Shown: piece by piece, positions 1 through 12,879 of the stretch | How the letters are laid out: each line of letters opens with the position of its first letter | Numbering within the stretch: the stretch's first letter is position 1 | DNA from: Ustulina deusta | Lineage: Eukaryota > Ascomycota > Sordariomycetes > Xylariales > Xylariaceae | NCBI GenBank assembly: GCA_023159155.1 | Contig: JAJNNX010000079.1 | Span: 1 to 64,000 of the forward strand | Length of the DNA: 64,000 bases | Direction of reading: 5' to 3' | Position numbers and translations under genes: made by a program | The notes under the pieces: generated by a model | Databases searched by the model: none | What the model was told of the DNA's origin: nothing | What the model saw: the letters and a program-made list of their open reading frames with translations, nothing else

Positions 1-1817
1 TCTAGATTTTTTTATTTATTTATATAAATGTAATTAAAGTCTAGTTAGCCTAGTACTAGTTATAGTTTATATTATTATTAAAGTAACTATTTATTATACA
101 ATAGATCTTGTACTATATTTTTTCTGGTCTAATATAGTATATATAATATTTTTTTTGTAAAGTTTTTTAAAATGTTCAGGAATATAGCGTAGTATTAATT
201 TTTTATTATTTCGAGCCGTTAATAAGTATTTATAAATAAGTATGCCTTATTATAAAATAAGTTGTATGGACGGCTTATATAGTTTTTTTTTATTTTTTTT
301 TATTTTTAAAAAAGCAGTATATTTTTTAAATAAAAATAGTTTGTTTTATATGTTCCTTATAAGGGGTAAATCTAAAAAAAGGCTATTCAATATAAGTTTT
401 AGTGTTATATAAAGGTATATTTGTAGTACAGGGGTCTAAAGGGGTTATAAACTATAGGATACTTGTATACTAGTTAGAAGTTCGGTTTATAGCTTACTTT
501 TAATATATAATTATATATTATTTCTAGTATATGTTGGGCTTTTATAGTTAGTTGTATATATTTAAAGTTTTAGTCCTTATAAGGTTAGAATTATATATTT
601 TGAATAAATATTGGTTTAAGCTGTATAAGTTCCGGTTGTTTAATTTTTGGTTTTGGTTTTGTTTGTATAATAGGTTAAAAGATTAAAATAGGCTAAAGAG
701 TTTTTTAGAAGGTAGTTTAAAGTTATTAACTAGGTATAAAAAAGACTAATAGTTGTTATATAATAAATATTTAGGTTATTTGAGTTAGAAATCCTAAAAA
801 TTTAATAATTTTAAATTTGCTTTATATAATTATAGTAAGTTGTTTGTAAGCTGTGTTTTTTTTAACTATTATTATAAATTTTGTATATATGTTTTAGTAA
901 ATTGTATAAAAATAATCTACTGTTTATTTTTGAAGTTTTTTTTAAACGCTTTTTAGAATAGCTATCCGGACTTTTTTATATTTTAATATTTAACAAATTA
1001 GTAAGCAAACTATATATTTATTATAACTTTATTTATATAAGATTTATTAAAGTTTTTGTTTTAGAAATTAAAGTTAATATAGTTTTATATAGTTTTTGTA
1101 CTAATACTAATATTTTCGGCAAATTTTTTATATGTGAAGTTTAAGCGTAACTTGGTAGATTTTATTAAAATGCTTAGTGCTTTTTGCGCTATAGTAAGGT
1201 AAAAAAAAAAAAAAAAAATTAAAAAGTTTGTTTGGCTATTATATAATAATATGGTTAGAAGTAGCATAATTGCGTATTATTTTTTTTTTTTTTATATAAT
1301 ATCTTGTTAGTCCAAAGAAAAAAGTTATATTATATAATAAAAAAATAAATCTTTTTATTTTTTATATAACAAGCAAATATCCTATTGGTCCAAAAAAAAA
1401 GGTTATATTTGTTTTATTTTCGAACAATATATATTAACTAATTAAAAAAAATAATTGTTATATAATAAAAAAATAAAATACAATATAAAGTTTTTCTTGT
1501 TTATAAAAAGCTTAGTTTTATTTTACTTTTGCTAATTTGTAATACTTTCGCAGTTAAGTTAAAAGTGCTTTAGCAACTACTAATTAGTATTAAATAGGCT
1601 ATATATAATATTATATCTAAATTTTATACTAAAAAAAAAAAAAAAAGAATGCTTTATACAAAATAGAATTCTTTTTAAGGAAAGAATTCTACTAGCGTAC
1701 AAGCTAAAACAATAAAAAGAAATAAAGTCCCTACAACTAATAGTCTTTATACAAAAATATCTATTTACCTATGCAATACATAGGTGCACAATGTGGTTGT
1801 AACCAATACTAGTTATT
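1..1817. repeat. AT-rich degenerate repeat sequence
   Basis: Very AT-rich sequence with no open frame of gene quality. The first several hundred bases resemble, in the same orientation, the right-hand interior of LTR element B further right in the window (around 54,740-55,600). Shared words include the tract around CTAGTTATAGTTTATA near position 53 and near 54,790. I read it as a degraded fragment of the same or a related element, cut by the window edge. Poly-A and poly-T runs near 1,200 and 1,630 are simple low-complexity tracts. The 1,640-1,815 stretch is slightly less AT-rich and matches nothing else I see here. Confidence 0.5.
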
Positions 1818-4062
1818 CCAACAATAATAATAAAAAAATATAACTTAAAAACTTATAAAATATTTTTTTAAAACAATAATACTAATTAAACAAGCTTATT
1901 TAATTTAAAATTATAAATTTTTAATAGTAGTATAAACTTTAAAATATTATTATTTAAAGTTTTTTAGAACTAAGTTTTTTATAATAATTAATTATTAAGT
2001 TTTATTATATTTTTTAAATAAATAGATTTTATTAATATAATAAATATACTAAGCTAACTTTTTATTAAATTTTAATATTATTTTTTTATATTAATTAAAA
2101 TAAAAAAATATAATAATTAATGCTTTATTAAAAAAAATAGCTAAGCTTTTTATAATTAAAACTAAAAAAATAAAATAAAAATAATAGTATTAGTTTTTTT
2201 TAATAAAATACTAAATTTTATATTAACTATAAACTTTTTATTTAATATTTTTTTAAAAATTAACCTAATAAACTTAATTAAATAAAAAAATTAGTTATAA
2301 AATTTAAAAAATAAAAACAAAAAGTTATATATATTTAAAGTTATTTTAAATAAAACTATTTTTTTTTATATAGCTTTAATTTAAAAAGTTTATATATTTT
2401 TAATTATTATATATTAAAATTAATATAAAATAATTAAAATATTAAAATAAAAATATTATTAGTTTTATTTAAAATATAATTATAAATAATATATATATAA
2501 TTGTTATAACTATAAAAAAAATAAAATATTATAAAACAAAATTTTTAATTTTTTTTATTTATTGTTTATATTAGCTATAATATAGCAATATATAATAATA
2601 AATAATAAAAATATACTATTTAACTAATAAAGTTATAACTATATATAAATGTTTATAAATAAGTTTAGTTATTTAATTATAATTTTATTTAATAAAAAAA
2701 TAAACATTATAAAGTTACTAGTTATATAATATTATAAAAATCTATATAGATTTTTTAATATATTAAATATATAAATATTAAATAATATAAAATTGTTTAT
2801 TTTTAAGTTTATAGTAATAATTAATAGTTTTATAAATATTAAGTATTATTTTAGTAATATTTATTACTTTTAGACCTAAAAAATAATAAAATTAACTAAT
2901 TAAAAACTAAACTAATAACTTTGTTTTTATATTAATAAATATTAAAACAACTAAAATATTTATTTTTTTGTTTTAGATTTTATATATAACTTTTTATAAT
3001 ATTTATTAATTAATATATTATTATTAAAAATAATAATAAAAATTAAAACATAAAACTTTCTAATAGTAAATATTAATAAAATAGTTATAAATTTTAATAT
3101 TAAATAATAAACGTTTAAATTGGTTTATTAAACTTAGAACGTTTAAAAAATAGTATATAATAGTATAATTTTTATATAAAAATAATATAAGTTATAAACT
3201 AATAAAAAAAAATATTTAATAAATTTTAAAAAAAAAATAAAAATTTAAAAAAAAAAAAAAGTTTTATAATATAAATACTAACTACTAGATTAAACTTTTA
3301 ATTAGTTAAACTTTTTAAAAATTTAAAAAAACAAAAATTTAGTTATATTTTTGATTTATTTAATTTTTATAAAATAAAAAACCTATTCTATACTAACTAA
3401 TTATAAAAAATAAATAATAAGTTTTTATTTTAATAAATTTAGTTATTATTTTAAGTTAAAAATATTAATAATAAAATAAAATTTAAAGTTAAATAAATTA
3501 AACAATAAAAAATATATATAAAAAATAAAGAACTATAATATTAAGTTGCTTAAAAAAGGTACAATTTTAATAATATTTAATATATAGCTTAGAATTTTAA
3601 AAACATGCTAATTAAGCTTAACTAATTTTATAAAACTTATAAAAAAGCTTTTGGACTTTTTATAAAATTATAAAAATAAATATATATAATAATAATTAAT
3701 AAATTAGCAAATAATTATAAAAATAATAATAAGGCAATATAATATAAAAAAACTATATAAACCTAATATTATTAATAATTTTAAATTAAAACTATATTTA
3801 AACTTTTGGTTTTAAAAAGAAGTAATATAATAGTTAGTATAGTTTTAGTAAAACCTGCAAGAATTTTAGACTTATATAGCAATAAGATAGGAAGTCTACG
3901 TACGGACTAACTTATAACTCTGCAGCTATATATATAAAGTCTATATTTATCTACCCTATAAATTTTAATTTTTTTTAATTTTTTTTTTCTTTTTTAGCTT
4001 AGAGTCTTTGTCTATAGTATTAATAAACTAGCTATAGAAGCTTTACTCGACTGATTGTGACA
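1818..4062 (-). repeat. Family A LTR retrotransposon fragment, reverse copy
   Basis: This stretch reads on the minus strand as the left part of element A (compare 37,373 to about 39,620). It begins with a 237-bp LTR at 3,826-4,062, whose terminus on the plus strand ends in GTGACA, and continues leftward through internal sequence to about 1,818. There the match to element A stops abruptly, so the copy is truncated. It lies head to head with the forward copy that starts at 4,450, making a large imperfect inverted repeat. No coding capacity remains; frames are closed every few codons, mostly by TAA and TAG. Confidence 0.7.
3826..4062 (-). repeat. Family A LTR, copy 1
   Basis: 237-bp long terminal repeat on the minus strand. 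It carries the family hallmarks: a poly-A/poly-T tract in the middle, a CAGAGTTTATA-like block and a CTATAGCTAGTTTATTAATA block near its start. It is the least RIP-mutated of five related LTRs; the others are 4,450-4,681, 9,986-10,232, 37,373-37,609 and 57,926-58,153. Its length equals that of the 37,373 copy. Confidence 0.75.
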
Positions 4063-4449
4063 AAAGCTATATATTAAAAAATATATATAAATAACTAATT
4101 ATTTTTGCTTTTAATTTTTTATATTTTATAATTAGCTTTAGTTTCAGAACTACTAAATATATATTTATAAAAATTATAAACTAGATGACTAATATAATTA
4201 AATTAATAAAAAAAACTTAAAAAAGTTATATTTTGATTATTAAAGTATTAATTATAATAATTTTTATAATATATTTTATATAGTATTATTTAATAAAGCT
4301 TTTAAAACTTTAATATTTCTTTGCTTAATAAATTATTAATATAATTATATAATATTTTATACTATAATAAATTTAAATATTTAAAATATTATTAAAAATA
4401 ATTAAAAGATTTAATATAGTTTATTTTTTATATTTTTTAACTTAAAAAT
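4063..4449. other. AT-rich spacer between two inverted family A copies
   Basis: 387 bp of AT-rich sequence between two head-to-head family A LTRs. I see no gene, RNA gene or target-site duplication here. The bases flanking the two LTRs do not match each other, so the two copies look like separate insertions or a rearrangement, not one element. Confidence 0.5.
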
Positions 4450-7400
4450 TGTTATAATCAGTCAAGCAAAGCTTTTATAGCTAGTTTATTAATACTATAA
4501 ATAAAGACTCTAAGCTAAAAAAAAAAAAAAAAAAAAAGTCAAAGTTTATAAAATAAATAAATATAAACTTTATATATATAGCTATAAAGTTATAAGTTAG
4601 TTTATATATAGATTTTTTATTCTATTGCTATATAGGTCTAAAGTTTTTGCAAGTCTTACTAAAACTATACTAATTATTATACTACTTTTTTTTAAAACTA
4701 AAAGTTTAAACATAGTTTTAATTTAAAGTTATTAATAATATTAAATTTATATAGTTTTTTTATAGTATACTGCTTTATTATTATTTTTATAATTGTTTGT
4801 AAATTTATTAATTATTATTATATATATTTATTTTTATAGTTTTATAAAAAATTTAGAAACTTTTTTAAGTAATTTAATATTATAGTTTTTTATTTTTTTT
4901 ATATATTTTTAATTATTTAATTTGTTTAACTTTAAATTTTGCTTTATTATTAATATTTTTAACTAAAAGCAATAATTAGATTTGCTAAAATAAAAAATTA
5001 TTATTTATTTTTTATAATTAGTTAGTATAAAATAGGGTTTTTATTTTATAAAAATTAGGCAAATCAAAAATAAAGCTAAATTTTTGTTTTTTTAAGATTT
5101 TAAAAAGTTTAATTAATTAAAAGTTTAATTTAATAGTTAGTACTTATATTATAAAAATTTATTTTTTATTTTAAAATTTATTAAGTGTTTTTTTATTAGT
5201 TTATAGCTTATATTATTTTTATATAAAAGTTGCTATATTATATATTATTTTTTAAATATTTATTACTTAGTATTAAAATTTATAATAGCTTTATTAATAT
5301 TTATTATTAAAAAATTATATATATTAATTTTTATTGCTATTTTTAATAGTAATATATTAATTAATAAATATTATAAAAAATTATACATAAAATTTAAAAT
5401 AAAAAAATAAATATTTTAGTTATTTTAGTATTTATTAATATAAAAATAAAGTTATTAATCTAGTTTTTAATTAATTAATTTTATTATTTTTTAGATTTAA
5501 AAATAATAAATACTATTAAAAAAGTGCTTAATACTTATAAAATTATTAATTATTATTATAAATTTATATAAACTTTTATAATATTATATAGCTAGTCATT
5601 TTATAATATTTATTTTTTTATTAAATAAAATTATAATTAAATAATTAAACTTATTTATAAATATTTATATATAATTATAATTTTATTAGTTAAATAATAT
5701 ATTTTTATTATTTATTATTATATATTATTTATAATTATATTTTAAATAAAACTAATAATATTTTTGTTTTAATATTTTAATTATTTTATATTAATTTTAA
5801 TATATAATAATTAAAAATATATTAAAAAAAAAATCTTATTTAAAATAATTTTAAGTATATATAGTTTTTTGTTTTTATTTTTAAAATTTTATAGCTAGTT
5901 TTTTTTTTAATTAAATTTATTAGGTTAGCTTTCAAAACATTTAAATAAAAAATCTATAATTAATATAAAACTTAATATTTTATTAAAAGAAAATAATAAT
6001 AATTTTTTTTTGGTTTTTTACTTTTTATTATAAAAAGTTTTATTATTTTAATTAATACTAAAAAATAATATTAAAATTTAATAAAAAATTAGTTTAATAG
6101 ATTTATTATATTAATAAAATCTATTTATTTAAAAAATATAATAAAACTTAATAATTAATTATTATAAAAAATTTTAAATAGTAATATTTTAAAGTTTTTA
6201 TTATTATTAAAAATTTATAGTTTTAAATTAAATAAATTTGCTTAATTAATATTATTATTTTAAAAAAATATTTATTTTTATTTATATTAGTTAGTTAAGC
6301 TTAAAAAAAATTAAAATAAATGTTTTATATATTAGTAGTTTTATATATTTAAAATTTTTTATTTATTTTAATCTAATTATAAATAGTTTATTTTTTTTAA
6401 ATAATTAATTTAAAAAAATAATAATTTTATTAATATAATAAATAAATATATAGATATAGTTATAAAATTTAAAAAATAATTAATAAAAAATTTTAATAAT
6501 ATTTAGTTTTATAAAATAAATAATATTATAATAATTAAATATATTTTTTTTTATTAATAATTAATTACAAATTTAGATTTAATTAATTTAAGTTTAAATA
6601 TAAATAAAACAAAAATAACGTTTAAATTTATAATTAATAGTTTATTTATAAACTTTTTTTTAAATAAAATAAACTATATAAATATTTTTTATTATTAACT
6701 TTTAGTACTATATTAAATTTTAGTTATAATAACAATAAAATTTCGTATTTTTTTTTTAAAAAAAACTTTTTTAAATATAATAACTAAAAAAACAAAAAAC
6801 TTTATATTAATTATTTAATATTAATAATAATATTATAACTAAAATTAATATTTTAAAATATTTAGTTTTTAAATTATTAATTATTAATTTTTATTATATA
6901 TATTAAATTTTTATAAACTTTATTAATTATTTTATTTTAATAGTTGTAAAATTTTTAAAATTTAATTAAACAAATTATTTTTATTTTGAATTATTATTTA
7001 ATTTATTATATAAATATATAACTAATTATTAAAAAAATATAAGCTTTAATATTATATAAAACTCAAGTTTTTATTTTAATACTATTAATTTATAATTAAA
7101 TAAATATTTTAAAATTTTTAAAGTTTATTAAAAGCTTAATTATTTAAATTAGATTTTTGTTTAATTAAACTTCTAAGTTTAATTTATTAATAATTTTTAT
7201 GAACTTATTTAGTATTATATATTAATTCAATAATTTTATGAATAAATAATTTATAAAAAATATTTAAATTTATAAAAGTTTTATATAGATTCTTTTTTAA
7301 ATTTATATAAAAATAGTTTTATAATTTATATTTTTATTATAATTTAATAAATTAAAGTATTAAATATAAAAATATATTTTTATTAATTTTATATATATAA

Positions 7401-7492
7401 ACTTAAAAAATCTTATAAGTAATAATTATTTAATTAAAATTATAATAAATTATTAATGAAATTTAAATTATTTTAATAATATTATTGAATAG
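4450..7492 (+). repeat. Family A LTR retrotransposon fragment, forward copy
   Basis: Forward copy of family A, starting with a 232-bp LTR (4,450-4,681) and running through about 2.8 kb of internal sequence that matches 37,610-41,580 and then 56,570-57,010. It is shorter than the 37,373 element because of internal deletions (for example the segment found at 39,570-39,645 is absent) and lacks a 3' LTR: the match ends at the GC-richer insert starting near 7,493. It shows heavy RIP-type decay. No RT or integrase motif can be read. Confidence 0.7.
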
Positions 7493-7638
7493 TTTTTTTG
7501 TTTGAATGGAGTGTACTGCATATTTCCAAGGCAGCAGTACATGCCTGCAAGGTTGGTGGAATATAGTCTATTCACTATATGCCACACTCAAAGGAGGGAG
7601 AGAAAGGAAGGAATTGGGTAGGGGGGAGCCCCCTATAT

Positions 7639-7658
7639 ACCCCTCCGTACGGAGGGGT
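7639..7658. repeat. Perfect 20-bp palindrome
   Basis: ACCCCTCCGTACGGAGGGGT equals its own reverse complement. It lies next to the TATATA box of the 262-bp insert and could form a cruciform or a hairpin in RNA. The centre, GTAC, is shared with the second palindrome 50 bp away. Confidence 0.9.
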
Positions 7659-7706
7659 CTGTAGGTTGTCCCTAGCCGGACCCTTGGCCTAGACCCCCCT
7701 TGGCCA

Positions 7707-7728
7707 GACCCCTTCGTACGAAGGGGTC
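7707..7728. repeat. Perfect 22-bp palindrome
   Basis: The arms GACCCCTTCGT and ACGAAGGGGTC pair without mismatch or spacer. It is a close variant of the palindrome at 7,639-7,658 (CCCCTTCGTACGAAGGGG versus CCCCTCCGTACGGAGGGG). The compensated differences on both arms suggest the pairing itself has been retained. Confidence 0.9.
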
Positions 7729-7759
7729 CGTAATTGCGTACGATTAATCCAACAAATAG

Positions 7760-9324
7760 AATATAATCAATTATATACTATATTATTCATAAAAAAAAAA
7801 GAATATTTATATAAAAACTTATATTATTATATAAGCTAATATAATCAATAATAAAAAAAATCTTTTTTATCTAACTAAAATCTAAATAATATTTATATAA
7901 AACTAAATATAAACTTATACTTTATATAAATTATATAATAAAGTTATAACTAATACTAGTTATTTTAATACTAGCTATTTTTTTTTTAGTTATAACCGCT
8001 TATTATAAAAAAAAAATAAATAACTATATAACTGCTTAAATATATATATAAAAGTTTAACTACTAAAAAAAGCAACTCAATTAGTAATCTAGTCTATATA
8101 TATAGCTATTAAATTAGTAAATTATTTTCTTTTAATAAGGTTATATAACAATATTATAAAACTACTGCTTTAGCTATATAATTAATTAAAAACTATAAAC
8201 TAAACATTACTTAGTAACTATTTAAATTAAAGCTAAATATTTATTTTTGTTTTATATAATAGCAAGGTTTATAATTAGCCAGCTTTATATAAACAGTTAC
8301 TAATTAAAAGTTAGGTTAATTTATACATTAAGCTTTAAAATCCAAAAAAATATTATATATTAAAACTTAAGCAAATATAAATAAATAACTAGAAATATAT
8401 TTACTAGTAAGTTATATAAAATAATTAATAATTTTAATAATATTATTATTTTTTATAGAATATTTTAAAAGATTATAACTATACTAAATCTATTTTTAAT
8501 ATTAGCTATATTATATTTAAATTTAAAATTATTATACAACTATTTTATAAAACTTAGTATAATATGAAAAAAAATTTAATAATTAATATTATATTATTTA
8601 AAAAGTTATATAAAAAAGATTTTCTTTAAAAAATAATAAATTAATAACAAAAATAATTTAATTAATATATTTATAAAAAAAACGTTAAACTAAGTATTAA
8701 AGATTTTTATATTAATAAATAAGTTAATTATATAAATAAAAACGTTTATTAATAAAATATAAAAAATTATATATAACTATAGTATTTATTAAAAAGAAAG
8801 AATCAGAAATATAAAAGTAATGTATAATAAATTGACTTTAAAAAGAAAAACAAACATAAATACAATTTTTTATTTTTTATTTTTATTTTTATATCACTAA
8901 TTTATCTTTTTTTTTTAAATATAATAATTATACTAAGCGCTATATAAACACTAAACATATATTATATAAATATTATTTTAAAACTTAATAATCTAGCAAT
9001 AATTATAAAACAAATAATTATTACGTATTATATAAGCATTTTCTATATATATCGCAATAATAATACTGCATAACTAGATAAAAACTATATAAAAATAAGC
9101 ATAATTAAATATATAAAAAGTATATTAGCAAGTATTTAGACTTATATATTAACTAATAGTATAGCAATGACTTAAGCTTTATTAGTTTATATATAAAAAG
9201 CTAAAATATTAATAATATATTAAAATAAATATATATATTAATTTATAGCGCTATAATAAGCTAATAATGATTAGGATTATTTATTAGTAGTAATACTATA
9301 TAATAATTACTATTTTAGCTAATA
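7760..9324. other. AT-rich degenerate DNA, unidentified
   Basis: About 1.6 kb of AT-rich, stop-filled sequence. I see no motif, LTR pair or RNA gene. A few short GC-containing words (GCAATAATAATACTGC near 9,055) are isolated. It is probably decayed repeat, but I cannot assign it to a family. Confidence 0.4.
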
Positions 9325-10232
9325 ATTCTTAATATATAATATAGCAACTTTTATATAAAAATAATATAAATTATAAATTAATAATAAAAAACGCTTGATA
9401 AACTTTAAAATAAAAAATAAAATTTTTATAATATAAATATTAATTATTAAATTAAACTTTTAATTAATTAAACTTTTTAAATTTTAAAAAAAATAAGAGT
9501 TTAGCTATATTTTTAATTTATTTAATTTTTATAAAATAAAAAATCTATTTTATACTAACTAATTATTAAAAAAAAAATATTTTTTTATTTTAAGAAATCT
9601 AATTATTACTTTTAACTAAAAATATTAATAGTAAAACAAAATTTATAATTAAACAAATTAAATAATTAAAAATATATAAAAAAAATAAAAAACTATAAGA
9701 TTAAATTGCTTGAAAAAATTATAATCTTAATAATACTTAATATATAGCCTAAAATTTTAAAAATATACTAATTAAGCTTAACTAATTTTATAAAACTTAT
9801 AAAAAAACTTTTAGACCTTTTATAAAACTATATAAATAAATATATATAATAATAACTAATAAATTTAAAAATAATTATAAAAATAATAATAAAATAATAT
9901 ATTATAAAAAAGCTATATAAACTAAATATTATTAATAACCTTAAATTAAAAATATATTTACACTTTTAGTTTTAAAAAAAAGTAATATAATAGTTAGTAT
10001 AGTTTTAGTAAATTAATATAGTCTTAGTAGAACTTGTAAGAACTTTAGACCTATATAGCAATAAAATAAAAAACCTATATATAAACCAACCTATAACTTT
10101 ATAACTATATATACAAAGTTTATATCTATTTATTCTATAAACTCTAATTTTTCTTCTTTTTTTTTAGTTTAAAGTTTTTATTTATAATATTAATAAACTA
10201 GCTATAAAAGCTTTACTTAACTAATCGTAACA
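9325..10232 (-). repeat. Family A LTR plus internal fragment, third copy (reverse)
   Basis: Reverse-oriented fragment of family A. It has an LTR at 9,986-10,232 (247 bp; about 10 bp longer than the other copies because of a small internal duplication near 10,010-10,035), followed leftward by about 660 bp of internal sequence that matches the revcomp of 37,610-38,270. It is truncated near 9,325. Its terminus on the plus strand reads CGTAACA, a variant of the GTGACA seen at 4,062. Confidence 0.65.
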
Positions 10233-11707
10233 TTTACTACTATTATTTTAATACTTAAAAGTATTATATTAATTATTATAATAATTATTATTAGTTTTTA
10301 TGTTTTTAAAACCAGCTTTTATTTTTTAGTTTTAATTATAATTTTTTTATTATATTTTATTAATAAAACTTTTGCATTAAAAGCTTGCTAAGCTTTTATT
10401 ATAGTTGTTTTTTATACTTAAGTTCATATTAAATCTTATATATTTAAGCTTTATAAAGCTTAATAAACAGTTTTATTAAAGCTTTAGTAAATAATAAGTT
10501 TATTAAAGTTGTTATTATTAGCTTAGTTTATTTTTATTGCTTTAAAAGCGCTTTTTAGTAAACTAATAAAATAAAATAAAATCTTTTTTAATTATTTATT
10601 ATAAAAAAACTTTTATTTTTTTTAGTTTTTTATTAATTAGAATATAAGTTTTAAACATTAATTAAATAATTTAAATATAACTATAAGCCTGCTGTTTTTA
10701 CTAGTAGGCATATTACTACGCTTATTAATAATATTAATAAATATATTAATAGCAGATTTTATATTATATCTAGTAAATTTATTAATAAAAAAGTTATTTA
10801 TTAACATATTACTATTATTAATATTACATTTTATTGCTAGTATAAATATAACCTTACTACTTTAATATGTTTTTTAAGAGCTATTTAGCACTTTTAATTA
10901 TTAGTTATTTATTAGCAAGCTTAAAAAGTTATATATAAATATTAAAAAAGCTAAAACTTTTAAATAAAAATATTAAATATATTAGATTTAGATTTTATTA
11001 TAAATAATTAAGCAATAATTTTAAATCTAAATAAGTTTATTTTATTAATATTTTTAAATATAAATATAAAAAAAAAGTTTATAATAAAAGTAATAATAAA
11101 AGATTTAAAAGTATAGTTAATAAAAAAAAGTTTTTGGTTAATAGTTATAATTTAAAAATTTTTTATAAAAAATTTTATTTTTTTTATTTTTAAATTTTTT
11201 TATAAAATATAAAAAGTTTTTTTTATTAAAGAATTAATAATAAATTAATAAAATAAATAATTAATAAAATAAATAATTAATAAAATAATTAATTAAGTTT
11301 TAAAGTTATATTTTATAATAGTTTTTTAAATATTTATAAATAAGCTTAGTTTAAAACTTAAGTAAATCTTTAATTTAGTTCTAAATATTTAAAATATTAT
11401 TTATTGTTTTTTTAGTTTAGTTTTATTTAAATCTTTAGTTATTAAAAAAATATTACTTTATTTAATATTTTAAATAATTTATATTTTTATATAATAAATA
11501 TTAAAATAAATTAATTTTTATTTTTAGTAATAATTAATAATAATAATAATTATTAAAATTATAAATATAATAAAAATTATTTATTTAAATTAAAAAGTGC
11601 AGTTATTTTATTAAATATATAATTAATATAATGAAGTATTTATAATAAAGTAAATAGCTATTATTAAAATATAATATTTTTACTAAGATATTACTTTTAA
11701 TATTATT
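10233..11707. other. AT-rich degenerate DNA, unidentified
   Basis: About 1.5 kb of AT-rich sequence with no surviving frame. The part from 10,680 to 11,100 is somewhat less AT-rich and could be an old transposon coding region, but I can read no diagnostic motif on either strand. The TRIM element inserted into its right end, with TTATT target duplication. Confidence 0.4.
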
Positions 11708-11813
11708 TGTTGTGACGAATTACCGAAAGTTACTATTGCGCCAAAAAACCAAAAAACTACAAGTGTTGCAGCTTCCGTATATATTAGCTTTATTATGCTA
11801 TTATAGCATAACA
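11708..11813. repeat. TRIM left terminal repeat
   Basis: 106 bp, starting TGTT and ending AACA. It aligns without gaps to 16,130-16,235; nearly all differences are C/T or G/A transitions. The right half (GTATATATTAGCTTTATTATGCTATTATA) is almost identical between copies. Confidence 0.8.
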
Positions 11814-11840
11814 AGTGCCTCCTCCGCAGGGTTAAACTAG

Positions 11841-12086
11841 TGTCAGATTTAGCCCTAGCGATCTCGCCACGTATTGCCCGCAGAAGGTCTGTTATTGTTG
11901 TTGTTCTAGGTTTGTATGGGTGTATTCTACACCCTACATATATATATATCCCTCATACAGTTAGGTGTAGATCTACTTATTTAGCTATATAACGCTTTAT
12001 TTGCTAAAGGCATACCCCCTATAAGGGCACCTCTCACTAGCCACTATATAGCTCACATCACTACCTAGCTACCACTTAATCCAATA
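11841..12086. repeat. Left LTR of the 4.05-kb element
   Basis: 246 bp. The outer (left) half keeps G and C bases that are A or T in the right LTR, for example CTCGCCACG at 11,873 versus CTTGCTATA in the other copy. The inner (right) half shows the reverse. Confidence 0.85.
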
Positions 12087-12179
12087 TACCCCTTTAAGTA
12101 AAGCTACTTCAGTAGCCTTGCTTACCTATATAACTATATTTAGAAGCAGCGTACAAGTATATATTAGTCTATATATATA

Positions 12180-12550
12180 TAGTAATCTTAATATAGAATA
12201 TTAATAAGCTTGTCTTAGTTAAGAATATATATAAATATATATAGTAATTTTAGTGTTCGGTATTAATACACTTGTATTAAATATATATAATAGTTCTTTT
12301 ATATATATATAAGTATTTATAAGTAATTCTTTGAATATAGTAATCTTTATATTTAATAATAATACGCTCGTATTAATAATCTTTATTTTTAGCGTTAATA
12401 CGTTCGTATTAGTTAAAAGTAGTAGTCATTGATAATCTCTATTTTTAGCGTTAATATGCTCGCATTAATAATCTTAGTTTTTAGCGTTAATACGCTCGGT
12501 TTAACAATCTTTATATTTAGCGTTAATACGCTTGTATCGGTTAAAAGTAG
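12180..12550. repeat. Degenerate tandem repeat with a hairpin in each unit
   Basis: Five to six units of roughly 35-57 bp, each with a core of the type AGCGTTAATACGCTCGTATTA followed by ATCTTTATTTTTAG. The core holds the inverted repeat TAATACG-YT-CGTATTA. Clear cores sit near 12,360, 12,392, 12,449, 12,485 and 12,520. It forms part of the interior of the 4.05-kb LTR element. Confidence 0.65.
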
Positions 12551-12879
12551 TATTTGTAGGTCTATTAATATAGCTATCCCTATTTCTAGTCTGTAGTGCT
12601 GTTCCTTTGGCGCGATCTTTTGATCAAAGGTATAACGCTCGAAAAAACATAGCTTTGATACCTTGTAGCTATATCGATCTTTTAATTATAGTATATAAAG
12701 CTTAAATATATAGCTACAAGCTAATCTTATAGTCTATTAGTATAGTAGTAAATCTATTATTAGTACCTTTTATAAGTAGTAGTAAGCTCTTAAGAAATAT
12801 TTTTTTTATATTAGTATTTTTGTAAAACTAGTATTTAATACTTGTAATATATATATAACAGGCTTACTAGAGGCCTTTC

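Larger units (their letters stand above)
7493..7754. mobile_element. GC-richer insert with long palindromes (solo LTR or small retroposon)
   Basis: A 262-bp island of near-normal base composition inside RIP-degraded DNA. On the minus strand it starts TGTTGGATTAATCG, contains a TATATAGGGGGC box and a pyrimidine-rich CTCTCC stretch, and ends in a run of seven A. The pentamer AATAG flanks it on both sides (7,488-7,492 and 7,755-7,759), a possible target-site duplication but weak in AT-rich DNA. It holds two perfect palindromes (7,639-7,658; 7,707-7,728) and a stem TGTACTGC/GCAGTACA (7,512-7,519 and 7,534-7,541). The TGTTGG terminus favours a solo LTR; the A-run favours a small non-LTR retroposon. 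It has little RIP, so it is either young or single-copy. Confidence 0.5.

Noticed and set aside
4450..10232. Inverted family A termini at 4,450 and 10,232 read as the terminal inverted repeats of one DNA transposon
   Set aside because: The full-length family A element has direct terminal repeats at 37,373 and 57,926, and the two inverted copies here differ in extent and lack a shared target duplication.
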